Source: Gordonia namibiensis NBRC 108229
Lineage (GTDB): Bacteria; Actinomycetota; Actinomycetes; Mycobacteriales; Mycobacteriaceae
Direction of reading: 5' to 3'
Length of the DNA: 64,000 nucleotides
Assembly: GCF_000298235.1 (NCBI RefSeq)
Contig: NZ_BAHE01000015.1
Location: 1 to 64,000, forward strand
Part shown: one piece after another, positions 47,543 to 55,772 of the stretch
Numbering within the stretch: position 1 is the stretch's first letter
How the letters are laid out: each line of letters begins with the position of its first letter
The notes under the pieces: generated by a model
What the model was told of the DNA's origin: nothing
Seen by the model: only the letters and a program-made list of their open reading frames with translations
The model's database searches: none
Program-made: the position numbers and the translations under genes

Positions 47543-47890
47543 GACCTCGATACGGCCCTCGGCTCGCGCCTCGGACCTACTCGGCCGGCGGGGTGATGGT
47601 CCCTCGGCTTGCGCCTCGGACCTACTCGGCCGGCGGGGTGGCGGGCCCTCGGCTTGCGCCTCGGACCTACTCGGCCGGCGTAGGTGGCGGGCCCTCGGCT
47701 TGCGCCTCGGACCTACTCGGTCGGCGGGGTGGCGGGCCCTCGGCTCGCGCCTCGGACCTACTCGGCCGGCGGGGTGGCGGGCTCTCGGCTTGCGCCTCGG
47801 ACCTACTCGGCCGGCGGGGTGACGACCCTCGGGCTGGCGGAAACGCTGGTTGAGTAGCCGAGGAGCGCAGCGACGAGGCGTATCGAAACC
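47543..47890. repeat. composite inverted repeat with 6 x 45 bp tandem arm
   Basis: Starts with gacctcgatacgg and ends with gtatcgaaacc. One arm is repeated six times, beginning at 47556, 47601, 47646, 47692, 47737 and 47782; the period is 45 bases except one unit of 46. A partial seventh unit starts near 47826. The other arm (ggttgagtagccgaggagcgc) occurs once near 47851. The arms match those at 17.6 kb and 52.3 kb in reversed roles. Confidence 0.9.
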
Positions 47891-47905
47891 ACTACCCTGG
47901 CGACC

Positions 47906-48235
47906 GTGACCATCCGCGCGTCGTACGAACGACACCCCGACCTGGGCTGCGAGGCCGTCGTGTTCATTGACGACGAGTCGCTGGCGTGTTTCCAGATCCA
48001 GCGGGACCTCACCGGCGGCCCGCGCGCCGACGAACACTGCGTCACCACCGGGGCGAGTGCGCCCGTCTACGGCGGGATCGTCGAGTGGCGTCGCGTCGGC
48101 GACCGTTTCGAGTTCTCGCTCACACGACGGGCCGGTCATCTGTTCGGGGACGAGGTGCTGTCCTTCGAGATCAGCCCGGTCGACGAGGTGAGCGTCGACG
48201 ACATCGCCGCGCATGTCGATCGATTGCTGCGCTGA
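47906..48235 (+). CDS. small protein resembling immunity protein Imm10
   Basis: A 109-residue cytoplasmic protein from GTG 47906. The pattern SLACFQIQRDL, then PVYGGIVEWRRVGDRFEFSL and a terminal DDIAAHVDRLL fits the Imm10 family of polymorphic-toxin immunity proteins as I remember it. No toxin gene lies nearby, so it would be an orphan immunity or have another role. It lies between the tandem-repeat element and ebfC, 22 bases before ebfC. The family call is tentative. Confidence 0.55.
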   Translation: MTIRASYERHPDLGCEAVVFIDDESLACFQIQRDLTGGPRADEHCVTTGASAPVYGGIVEWRRVGDRFEFSLTRRAGHLFGDEVLSFEISPVDEVSVDDIAAHVDRLLR

Positions 48236-48257
48236 CCCGGGGGCTACCCTGGACGGC

Positions 48258-48629
48258 GTGACGCAACCATTCGATCCCAGCGCATTGTTCGGCGGCGGCC
48301 AGGGCGGCGAGAACCCGATGGCGGGTCTGCTGGCACAGGCGCAGCAGATGCAGGAGAAGCTCCTGTCCGCACAGAACGAGATCGCCGCGGCGGAGATCGT
48401 CGGGAGCGCGGGCAACGGCCTGGTCACCGTGACCGGCAACGGCACCGGCGAGGTGACCGCGGTGTCCATCGACCCCAAGGTCGTCGACCCCGAGGACGTC
48501 GAAACCCTTCAGGATCTGCTGCTCGGCGCGCTCTCCGACCTGTCGCAGAAGCGCGAGCAGCTCACGAGCGAGAAGATGGGCCCGCTGGCCGGAGGCCTCG
48601 GCGGCGGCATCCCCGGGCTCGGCGGCTGA
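48258..48629 (+). CDS. ebfC: YbaB/EbfC family nucleoid-associated protein
   Basis: A 123-residue DNA-binding protein from GTG 48258. The coiled-coil N-terminal half (AGLLAQAQQMQEKLLSAQNE) and the central GNGLVTVTGNGTGEVTAVSIDP are typical. It ends in a Gly-rich tail (GGLGGGIPGLGG). The gene precedes recR, the arrangement seen in most bacteria (usually dnaX-ebfC-recR; here dnaX is 6 kb away). Confidence 0.94.
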   Translation: MTQPFDPSALFGGGQGGENPMAGLLAQAQQMQEKLLSAQNEIAAAEIVGSAGNGLVTVTGNGTGEVTAVSIDPKVVDPEDVETLQDLLLGALSDLSQKREQLTSEKMGPLAGGLGGGIPGLGG

Positions 48630-48680
48630 TCGCGCCCGCCGCGCGATCCTTCCCACCACACCAGAGAACCCGGGCACGCG

Positions 48681-49292
48681 ATGTATGAAGGACCGATCCA
48701 GGATCTGATCGACGAACTGGCCAAGCAGCCGGGGCTCGGTCCGAAGGGTGCGCAGCGGATTGCATTCCACCTGCTCGCCGGGGAGAAGTCCGACATCGAC
48801 CGGCTCGTCGCGGCGCTCGGTCGCGTCCGCGACGACGTCGTGTTCTGCGCCGAATGCGGCAACGTTTCGGCGAATCGGCTGTGCCGCATCTGCTCCGACT
48901 CACGACGGGACGCCACCAAGATCTGCGTCGTCGAAGAACCCAAGGACGTTCACGCGATCGAGCGGACCAAGGAGTTCACCGGCCGCTATCACGTGCTCGG
49001 CGGGGCCCTCGATCCGTTGTCGGGGATCGGACCCGACCAGCTTCGCATCCGGGAGCTGCTGCGTCGGCTCGCCAATCAGGAGGACGGGGTCGACGTCAGC
49101 GAGGTGATCGTTGCGACCGACCCCAACACCGAGGGCGAGGCCACCGCCACCTACCTGCAGCGCATGCTCAAAGACTTCCCCGGGCTGTCGGTGACGCGCC
49201 TGGCGTCGGGTCTGCCGATGGGCGGCGACCTCGAGTTCGCCGACGAACTGACCCTCGGCCGGGCGCTGTCGGGCCGTCGAATCCTGGCCTGA
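48681..49292 (+). CDS. recR: recombination protein RecR
   Basis: RecFOR-pathway clamp protein of 203 residues. It has the helix-hairpin-helix [20 protein letters not shown], a four-cysteine zinc finger ([22 protein letters not shown]) and the Toprim domain with [14 protein letters not shown] and [15 protein letters not shown]. Start ATG 48681, 51 bases after ebfC. Confidence 0.96.
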   Translation: MYEGPIQDLIDELAKQPGLGPKGAQRIAFHLLAGEKSDIDRLVAALGRVRDDVVFCAECGNVSANRLCRICSDSRRDATKICVVEEPKDVHAIERTKEFTGRYHVLGGALDPLSGIGPDQLRIRELLRRLANQEDGVDVSEVIVATDPNTEGEATATYLQRMLKDFPGLSVTRLASGLPMGGDLEFADELTLGRALSGRRILA

Positions 49293-49337
49293 GGACCAAA
49301 CGCAGACGGTTCTCGTGTGCCCGGCTAGGGTCGGGGA

Positions 49338-50963
49338 GTGATATCGCTGAAGCGGGGGCGTCAACGAGTCCGGGTGATCGCGCTGGTCGTGGCCGCGGTG
49401 GCCGCGGCCGGTCTGCTGGAGACGGCGCGCGCCGTGCCGCCCGCGGCGGCTGCGGAAGCCGAACTGGACTGGACGTCGTGTCCCGCCGTCCACGGTGTCC
49501 CGGCGAACGTCCGTTGCGCTGCGGTCGAGGTCCCGCTGGATCACGCCGATCCGAGCGGACCCACGATCGAGCTCCTCGTGAGTCGCATTCCCGCGCGGGA
49601 ACCGTCGCAGCGGCGCGGTGTGCTGATGGGCAATCCGGGAGGTCCCGGCGGCGACGCGATCGCGATGTTCAGTCAGCTGCGTGTGCCGGACGAGGTACGC
49701 GACCAGTGGGATCTCGTTGCGGTGCAGCCCCGGGGCCTGGTGTCGGGCACGCCGCTCAAGTGTTCGCCGATCAGCGGGTCGGAACCCGAGATCTACACCG
49801 CCGCAGGCAAACTCAACCGTGATCGATGTGCGCGGCGCACGCCCGGCCTGGGGTCGACACTGACCACGGAGAACACCGCGCGTGACATCGAGGTGGTTCG
49901 CCGGAAGCTCGGCGAGACCAAGATCAGTCTGTACGGGATCTCCTACGGGACATTGCTCTTCGGGACCTACGCAACGTTGTTCCCCAAGCGTGTCGACCGG
50001 TTGGTCCTCGATTCCGGCTTCGACCCCAGTCTGGTGTGGAACGCTCTCCTCGACGCGCAGACCCCCGGATACAAGGCTCGCGTCCACGCCATGATGGCGT
50101 GGATAGCGGGTCACGACCACATCTACCGGCTGGGGACGACTCCGCTTGCCGTGTATCGGAAGTGGAGCGACCGGGTCAGTGCCGAGGCGGGTGTTCCGCC
50201 GTCACTGGTCGCGCCGCCGGCACAGGTCGGGGACGTTCCGCCGGGCCTCCGTGCCGTCGCCGACCAGTACATCGCCGGCACCGACCTCACCGCGGATGCG
50301 CGTGCACGGTTCGAGAACTTCGCCGCGACACTGCTGACACCCGGTTCGGTACAGGCGAATTCGGGGCTGCTGATCCTGACGCAGGCGTTCGCGCCCGATC
50401 GGAACAGCTGGCCGGTCATCGCGATGATGACGGCCGGTACAACCCGAAAGCTCGCCGAGCCCCCACCCGCGGTGCTCGAAGCCGCGTCGATCTCACAGGA
50501 CATGCAGGGTGCCGTCCTGTGCAACGAGAACCAGGCACCGGCTGACCCGTCGTCGAGCCTCGCCGCGTTCATCACCGGCTACGTCACCGCCGATCCGTTC
50601 GAGGCGCCCGGCTTGATCTACCGGTCGGGGATGGCCTGTGCGGGAGCTGCTCCGCTCACCCGTCCGATCCCGATCCGGAATCGTGGACTCGCCGTCCGCC
50701 CCTTGCAGATCCAGAGTGTCGGGGACCCCCAGACGCCGTATCGCGGCAGCCTCGTCATGCGCCGGCAGATGGACAGCCACCTGATCACCGTGGGCGGCGG
50801 CGACCATGGGCAGTTGGGCCGTGCGAACCGGCCGCTCGACGCCGCGATCGCCGAGTACCTGCGGACCGGTCGGACAGACGTGACCCGGGTCCCGGAGGCG
50901 CCGATCACCGCGCCGTTGACGAAGCTCCCGGCGGGCCTGTTCACGGGTGTGAGGGTGCGGTGA
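49338..50963 (+). CDS. exported alpha/beta hydrolase, tripeptidyl aminopeptidase type
   Basis: A 541-residue secreted hydrolase from GTG 49338. Signal peptide VIALVVAAVAAAGLLETARA is followed by mature protein with GNPGGPGGDAI, the nucleophile Ser in LYGISYGTLLFG, the acid in QSVGDPQTPYRGS and His in GGGDHGQLGR. A TAP-like C-terminal domain is present. Such enzymes cleave peptides or esters outside the cell. It ends with a GTGA overlap on the next gene. Confidence 0.87.
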   Translation: MISLKRGRQRVRVIALVVAAVAAAGLLETARAVPPAAAAEAELDWTSCPAVHGVPANVRCAAVEVPLDHADPSGPTIELLVSRIPAREPSQRRGVLMGNPGGPGGDAIAMFSQLRVPDEVRDQWDLVAVQPRGLVSGTPLKCSPISGSEPEIYTAAGKLNRDRCARRTPGLGSTLTTENTARDIEVVRRKLGETKISLYGISYGTLLFGTYATLFPKRVDRLVLDSGFDPSLVWNALLDAQTPGYKARVHAMMAWIAGHDHIYRLGTTPLAVYRKWSDRVSAEAGVPPSLVAPPAQVGDVPPGLRAVADQYIAGTDLTADARARFENFAATLLTPGSVQANSGLLILTQAFAPDRNSWPVIAMMTAGTTRKLAEPPPAVLEAASISQDMQGAVLCNENQAPADPSSSLAAFITGYVTADPFEAPGLIYRSGMACAGAAPLTRPIPIRNRGLAVRPLQIQSVGDPQTPYRGSLVMRRQMDSHLITVGGGDHGQLGRANRPLDAAIAEYLRTGRTDVTRVPEAPITAPLTKLPAGLFTGVRVR

Positions 50964-51520
50964 CGGCGTCCGACATCGTCGCCCCGGCGATCGGTGCGCG
51001 GGTCGCCGAACTCGCCGCCCAGCTCGACTCGGGGATCGTCGCGATCGACGGCCCGTCCGGGGCCGGGAAGTCGACGGTCGCCGATCTGCTGGTGGCGCAG
51101 CTACGCGAACGGGGCGCCGGGGTGACGCTGGTGCGCACCGACGACTTCGCGACCTGGGACGATCCGGTTGCCTGGTGGCCCGAGCTGGAAGCGGATGTGC
51201 TGCATTCCTTCGGCCGGCGACGGGACTACCGCTACCGTCCCCGAGTGTGGCGCGACGGCGTCGCGACGCCGGGACCTCAGGTGTGGATCGAGTGGCAGCC
51301 GCTGCTGATCATCGAGGGGGTGTCATCGGCGCGGCGCCGGATCGCCGACCGGTTGGCCCACGCCCTGTGGCTCGACGGCGGAACCGAGGCGGAACGTCTG
51401 GAGCGGGCCGTCGCGCGGGACGGCGAGAAGTCACGGGTGCACCTGCAGCAATGGCAGGAGTTCGAACGCGGCTGGTTCGCCGTCGACCGCACCCGCGAAC
51501 GCTGCGTCGTGCTGGATTGA
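50960..51520 (+). CDS. P-loop kinase, uridine-kinase-like
   Basis: A 186-residue protein from GTG 50960, overlapping the hydrolase stop. Walker A GIVAIDGPSGAGKST lies near residue 25-40, and LLIIEGVSSARRRIAD fits the Walker B/lid region of uridine kinases and related small-molecule kinases. LRTDDFATWDDP-like acidic segment (VRTDDFATWDDPVAWWPEL) would bind substrate. Substrate unknown. Confidence 0.8.
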   Translation: MTASDIVAPAIGARVAELAAQLDSGIVAIDGPSGAGKSTVADLLVAQLRERGAGVTLVRTDDFATWDDPVAWWPELEADVLHSFGRRRDYRYRPRVWRDGVATPGPQVWIEWQPLLIIEGVSSARRRIADRLAHALWLDGGTEAERLERAVARDGEKSRVHLQQWQEFERGWFAVDRTRERCVVLD

Positions 51521-51553
51521 GCGACCGGCCGCCGCTCGCGGTTACTGTCGGAT

Positions 51554-52279
51554 ATGGGCACCCGACGGCGGTTTCGTGATCTTGCGGAGCTCGACGCGCA
51601 GCTGATCGATTGTCGCGCATGCCCGAGGCTCGTCGAATGGCGCGAACAGGTGGCACGGGAGAAGCGGCGGGCGTTCGCCGATCAGGAATACTGGGGACGG
51701 CCGGTCCCGGGCATCGGTCCGGCGGATGCGCGGTTGCTGATCGTGGGGCTGGCCCCGGCCGCCCATGGCGGCAATCGCACCGGCCGGATGTTCACCGGTG
51801 ACCAATCCGGTGACTTCCTGTTCTCCGCCATGTATCTCGCCGGTCTGGTGAGCCAGCCGCATTCGGTGTCGATGGACGACGGACTGGAACTGTTCGACAC
51901 CCGGATCACCGCGCCCGTGCACTGCGCTCCGCCGCAGAACAAGCCGACCGTCGAAGAACGGGACCGGTGCTCGCACTGGCTGCACGGTGAGCTCGAATTG
52001 CTCGCTCCGACAGTCCGTTCGGTGATCACTCTGGGGGCCTTCGGTTGGCAGTCGACGCTGCGTACGTTCGGCGCACTCGGCTGGACGGTGCCGCGGCCGG
52101 CGCCGAAGTTCGGGCACGGGGCGTCGACGATCCTGACCCGCGACGATGCGAACCTCGAGGTGTTCGGGTGCTATCACGTCAGTCAGCACAACACCTTCAC
52201 CGGACGGCTGACCGTCGAGATGCTCGTGGACGTGCTGAAGACGGCGGCGAGGTCAGCGGGGATTGACCTGGGGGAGTAA
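51554..52279 (+). CDS. family 5 uracil-DNA glycosylase (UdgB type)
   Basis: Base-excision repair glycosylase of 241 residues with a likely 4Fe-4S cluster. Motifs: CRACPRLVEWRE (cluster Cys), GLAPAAHGGNRTGRMFTGD (uracil pocket), CAPPQNKPT and CYHVSQHNTFTGRLT (catalytic His region). Family 5 enzymes remove uracil and hypoxanthine and are found in thermophiles and actinobacteria (Rv1259 is the relative I recall). ATG 51554. The last 18 codons are duplicated in diverged form 179 bases further on. Confidence 0.92.
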   Translation: MGTRRRFRDLAELDAQLIDCRACPRLVEWREQVAREKRRAFADQEYWGRPVPGIGPADARLLIVGLAPAAHGGNRTGRMFTGDQSGDFLFSAMYLAGLVSQPHSVSMDDGLELFDTRITAPVHCAPPQNKPTVEERDRCSHWLHGELELLAPTVRSVITLGAFGWQSTLRTFGALGWTVPRPAPKFGHGASTILTRDDANLEVFGCYHVSQHNTFTGRLTVEMLVDVLKTAARSAGIDLGE

Positions 52280-52290
52280 GTGGTACGAGT

Positions 52291-52572
52291 GGTTTCGACA
52301 CGGCTCCTCGCTGCGCTCGTCGCCTGCTCAACCAGCGGAGTCTCCCGTCCTCGCTGCGCTCGTCGCCTGCTCAACCAGCGGGGTCTCCCGTCCTCGCTGC
52401 GCTCGTGGACGTGCTGAAAGCCGCCGCGGCATCGGCGGGAATCGCGTTGGGGGAGTGACGACTCCGGTTGGTTTCGACACGGCTCCTCGCTGCGCTCGTC
52501 GCCTGCTCAACCAGCGGATTCCTTTGCCGGCCGAGTAGGTTCGAGGGGCTACCCGAGGGCCGTATCGAGGTC
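52291..52572. repeat. composite inverted repeat, duplicated arms
   Basis: Third copy of the element. The ggtttcgacacgg arm starts at 52291; two near-complete core arms follow and a third is cut at 52406 inside gctgcgctcgt, where it joins the duplicated glycosylase gene end. A full arm starts again at 52470 and the opposite arm (gccggccgagtag ... cgtatcgaggtc) closes it at 52572. Together with 52573-52581 it fills the 302-base gap before gatD. Confidence 0.9.
52401..52458 (+). pseudogene. diverged duplicate of glycosylase gene 3' end
   Basis: Reads LVDVLKAAAASAGIALGE then TGA, against LVDVLKTAARSAGIDLGE then TAA at the true gene end (52222-52279). The two 58-base segments align without gaps. 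Most differences are third-position or conservative, so the relic kept coding character. The block continues into the repeat arm, giving ungapped copies 52222-52337 and 52401-52516 of 116 bases each. Confidence 0.85.
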
Positions 52573-52581
52573 AGGTGGCGC

Positions 52582-53304
52582 CTAGCGCCGACGCCCGGCG
52601 GCGAGGCGTTCCTTGCGCAGGCGGCTGACCTCCGGGAGGTCGAGCGGCGCAAGCGATTCGACGCCCATCGCCGTGGCGAGGAGGTGATCGGCGAGTTCCG
52701 GGTTCCGGGCCAGGGCCGGACCGTGCATGTAGGTGCCGATCACGCTGCCCTGCACGACGCCCTCGGTGCCGTCGCCGACGCCGTTGCCGATGCCGTGCTT
52801 GACCCGCCCGAGCGGTTTGGCGTCGGAGCCCAATGTGGTTCCGCCGCGGTGGTTCTCGAAACCGGTGAGCGGTTCGGTGAGGGCGGCGAGGGAGGGGTCG
52901 ATGACCAGCTCGCCGATGCTGCGCTTCTCCTGCGGTGCGGTGGTCAGGTCGAACAGCGAGATGCCGTCGACCCGTTCACCTGCCGAGGTCTCGTACCAGT
53001 GGCCGAGTACCTGGATGGCCGCGCAGATCGCGAGGACCGGGCGTCCCGCCGCAGCGGCCTGCTGCAGGCCGGGGTAGCGGGTCAGGTGGCGGGTGGCGAG
53101 ACGCTGCGCGTAATCTTCGGCGCCGCCGAGGGTGTAGACGTCGAGGGAGTCCGGCACCGGGTCGTCGAGCGTGATGTGCACGACCTCGGCGTCGATGCCG
53201 CGCATGAGAGCGCGACGCTTGAGGACGAGGGCGTTGCCGCCGTCGCCGTAGGTACCCATGACGTCGGGCAGGACCAGCCCGATCCGCAGCGTCGACTCGC
53301 TCAC
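52582..53304 (-). CDS. gatD: lipid II isoglutaminyl synthase, glutamine amidotransferase subunit GatD
   Basis: CobB/CobQ-like glutaminase of 240 residues from GTG 53304 (VSESTLRIGLVLPDVMGTYGDGGN). The nucleophile Cys lies in RPVLAICAAIQVLGHWYE and the His in GTYMHGPALARNPELAD. It releases ammonia from glutamine for MurT, which amidates the D-Glu of lipid II. Overlaps murT by four bases; the open frame running further upstream is murT shadow. In M. tuberculosis the pair is Rv3713/Rv3712. Confidence 0.94.
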   Translation of the reverse strand: MSESTLRIGLVLPDVMGTYGDGGNALVLKRRALMRGIDAEVVHITLDDPVPDSLDVYTLGGAEDYAQRLATRHLTRYPGLQQAAAAGRPVLAICAAIQVLGHWYETSAGERVDGISLFDLTTAPQEKRSIGELVIDPSLAALTEPLTGFENHRGGTTLGSDAKPLGRVKHGIGNGVGDGTEGVVQGSVIGTYMHGPALARNPELADHLLATAMGVESLAPLDLPEVSRLRKERLAAGRRR

Positions 53305-54602
53305 TGTTCGGCCTTTCGTGCACGTGCCGCGCGTTCCATGGCGATCCCGAGATCGCGGAACGCGGTGTAGTTGGCCAGTACCTCGACGCGTCCGGGTGGA
53401 CACGAGGCGATCGCCGCCATCGGGTCGGGGATCGTGGTGTGCTCGGCACCTGCGTAGAGCAGGCGCACCGACAGGTCGGCGGCCCGCTCGCCGGCGGCGA
53501 CCACCTGCATCGTTTCGAAGGCCTCGAATCGCACGTCCCACAGCCATGAGAGGTCCTCGCCGTCGGGAACCTGTCCGTTGACCGCGATGACCAGTCCGTC
53601 GGCGTCCTGGTCGATCATCGACAGGGCCTCCTGCCAACCGGCCGGGTTCTTCGCGAGAAGCGTACGGACGGAGTGGTTGCCGATCTGGTGAACGCCGTAG
53701 CGGCCCGCGACCTCGCCGACCGTCCCGACCGCGGCGACGGCCTTTCCAGGGTCTGCGCCCATCGCGACGGCGGCCGCCACCGCCTGGGTCGCGTTACCGC
53801 GGTTGGCCCGGCCCGGGACGGCCAGGGTCAGCGGGGCCGAGAAGCCGTTGGGGCCGTAGATGTTCTCGTCGTCGAACCACCAGTCGGGAGTGGGTCGACG
53901 GAAGTTCTCGTCGCCGGTGGACTGCCAGCCGTCCGCGGACCGCACGATCGGCTCGCCGGTACGGGGACAGCTCACCGAGTCGCCGACCCAACTCGCGCCC
54001 GCAGCCACCCAGACCACGTGCGGAGCGTCGAAGGCGGCGGAGGTGACCAGCACGTCGTCGCAGTTCGCGACCACGGTGGTCGACGGGTGACTGGCGATGC
54101 CCTCGCGGAGCCTGCGCTCGATCATGTTGATCTCGCCGACCCGGTCGAGCTGATCCCGCGACAGGTTCAGCAGGACCAGCACCTCGGGATCGACCGCGTC
54201 GCTGACATGCGGCACGTGGAGTTCGTCGACCTCCAGCGCACACAGCGGCGCGGTGCGGCTGAGGGTGAGGGTCGCGATGATGCCGGCGTCCATGTTGGCG
54301 CCGTCGGCCTGTGTGGCGACCTCGCCGAGTTCGGCCATCGCCGCGGCGGTCATCCGGGTGGTCGTCGACTTGCCGTTGGTGCCGGTGACGATCGCGGAGC
54401 GTTTGCCGGCGGCGAGACGGCGCATGATGTCGGGATCGATCTTGGCGGCGACGAGGCCGCCGATCATCGAACCCTTGCCGCGGCCCGCGGTGCGCGAGGC
54501 CCAGCGAGCCGCTGCGGCCGCGGCCAACGCGACCGAGGTGCGGGCGGGCACACGGGTGCTTTTGCGAGATGCGGATCCGGCGGACGATGGGCGGTCGGGC
54601 AT
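53301..54602 (-). CDS. murT: lipid II isoglutaminyl synthase, Mur ligase subunit MurT
   Basis: Mur-ligase-like subunit of 433 residues. ATP loop AIVTGTNGKSTTTRM lies near residue 70, then LCALEVDELHVPHV and LLNLSRDQLDRVGE; the C-terminal MurT domain (DUF1727) ends with ANYTAFRDLGIAME. The zinc-ribbon cysteines seen in S. aureus MurT are incomplete (only SCPRTGEPI remains), as in other Mycobacteriales from memory. ATG 54602. The gene is cotranscribed with gatD and divergent from the esterase. Confidence 0.94.
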   Translation of the reverse strand: MPDRPSSAGSASRKSTRVPARTSVALAAAAAARWASRTAGRGKGSMIGGLVAAKIDPDIMRRLAAGKRSAIVTGTNGKSTTTRMTAAAMAELGEVATQADGANMDAGIIATLTLSRTAPLCALEVDELHVPHVSDAVDPEVLVLLNLSRDQLDRVGEINMIERRLREGIASHPSTTVVANCDDVLVTSAAFDAPHVVWVAAGASWVGDSVSCPRTGEPIVRSADGWQSTGDENFRRPTPDWWFDDENIYGPNGFSAPLTLAVPGRANRGNATQAVAAAVAMGADPGKAVAAVGTVGEVAGRYGVHQIGNHSVRTLLAKNPAGWQEALSMIDQDADGLVIAVNGQVPDGEDLSWLWDVRFEAFETMQVVAAGERAADLSVRLLYAGAEHTTIPDPMAAIASCPPGRVEVLANYTAFRDLGIAMERAARARKAEQ

Positions 54603-54677
54603 GGCCACGAGTGTTCCACAGCGTCGATCCCCGGGTTGCTCGTGCTGACCGCCGACCAGCAAGTAGGCTCGGCGACT

Positions 54678-55772
54678 GTGAGCCGTGACACCCATCTGAG
54701 CCTGTCCCTGCCCGCGCGAATCCAGCGGGGCGTGCTGATCGCCGCGGGAAAGATTCCCGACGCCGCGATGGCCGTCCTCGGCCGGCGGGCGCCGGTGAAC
54801 TCCGACGGCGAACGGGTTGCGCCCGAACTCGCCGCGATCGGCTGGGCCAACCAGCACGTCCCCGGCCTCAACCCGTTCGCGGGCGAGGTCGCCCGGTCAC
54901 GCTTCGCGACCGACGAGAGCGGCGCGTCGATGGCGGAGAACCTGCCGCCCATGGCGGTCGAGGAAGACCTGGTCATCGACGGTCCGGACGGTCCGATCCC
55001 GGCCACGCGCTACCGGTCGTCGACCGAGTCGGACGGGCTCATCGTCTACTACCACGGCGGTGGCTTCGTCACGGGCAGCCGCATCAGCCACGACACCTTC
55101 GTGCGCCGGCTCGCCCACGGCACCGGACTCGACGTCCTGTCGGTCGAGTACCGGCTCGCACCCGAGCACCCGTTCCCCGCCGGCGTCGACGACGCCGTCG
55201 CGGCCTGGCACTTCGCCGTCGACATCGCACCGAGGTGGGGTCTCGACCCCGAGCGGATCGTGGTCGCCGGTGACAGCGCGGGCGGCAACCTGGCGACCGT
55301 GGTCGCACGACTCGTCCGTGACGAGCCGATCACACCGGTCTTCCAGTTGCTCATCTACCCGGTCACCGACGCCACCGCGGACACCCCCTCGCGTCGTGAG
55401 TTCGCGAACGGGTACTTCCTGACCAGGGACGGCATCGAGTGGTTCAACGACCGCTACGTGCCCGACGTCGCGCAGCGCAAGGACCCGCGTTGTTCGCCGC
55501 TGCTCGCCGACGACCTCAGCGGACTGCCGCCGGCTCACGTCGTCGTCGCCGGCTTCGACCCGTTGCGCGACGAAGGCCTCGCCTACGCCAAGCGGCTCGA
55601 GGAGGCGGGGGTCCCGGTCACGCTGCGTCGGGAGGGGTCGATGATCCACGGGTTCATCAACATGACGCTCATCAGCTCCGGTGCACGCGCGGCGGTGGAC
55701 CGGATGTGTGCCGAGGTCCGGAGAGCCCTCGAGGAGGCAGCGTCGGCGGGCCAGGAGGAGATCGCCGGCTAG
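54678..55772 (+). CDS. HSL-family alpha/beta hydrolase (esterase/lipase)
   Basis: Intracellular esterase of the hormone-sensitive-lipase family, 364 residues from GTG 54678. HGGGFVTGS forms the oxyanion hole, the nucleophile is in VVAGDSAGGNLA, the acid in AGFDPLRDEG and the His in MIHGFINM. A 70-residue N-terminal cap precedes the fold. Its TAG stop shares bases with the convergent EamA gene stop in the palindrome ctag. Substrate unknown. Confidence 0.9.
   Translation: MSRDTHLSLSLPARIQRGVLIAAGKIPDAAMAVLGRRAPVNSDGERVAPELAAIGWANQHVPGLNPFAGEVARSRFATDESGASMAENLPPMAVEEDLVIDGPDGPIPATRYRSSTESDGLIVYYHGGGFVTGSRISHDTFVRRLAHGTGLDVLSVEYRLAPEHPFPAGVDDAVAAWHFAVDIAPRWGLDPERIVVAGDSAGGNLATVVARLVRDEPITPVFQLLIYPVTDATADTPSRREFANGYFLTRDGIEWFNDRYVPDVAQRKDPRCSPLLADDLSGLPPAHVVVAGFDPLRDEGLAYAKRLEEAGVPVTLRREGSMIHGFINMTLISSGARAAVDRMCAEVRRALEEAASAGQEEIAG

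Larger units (their letters stand above)
47432..47905. other. repeat-filled intergenic region
   Basis: The 474 bases between the pseudouridine synthase and the Imm10-like gene hold no gene. They contain a near-perfect inverted repeat (47451-47527) and the composite tandem-repeat element (47543-47890). Confidence 0.8.
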
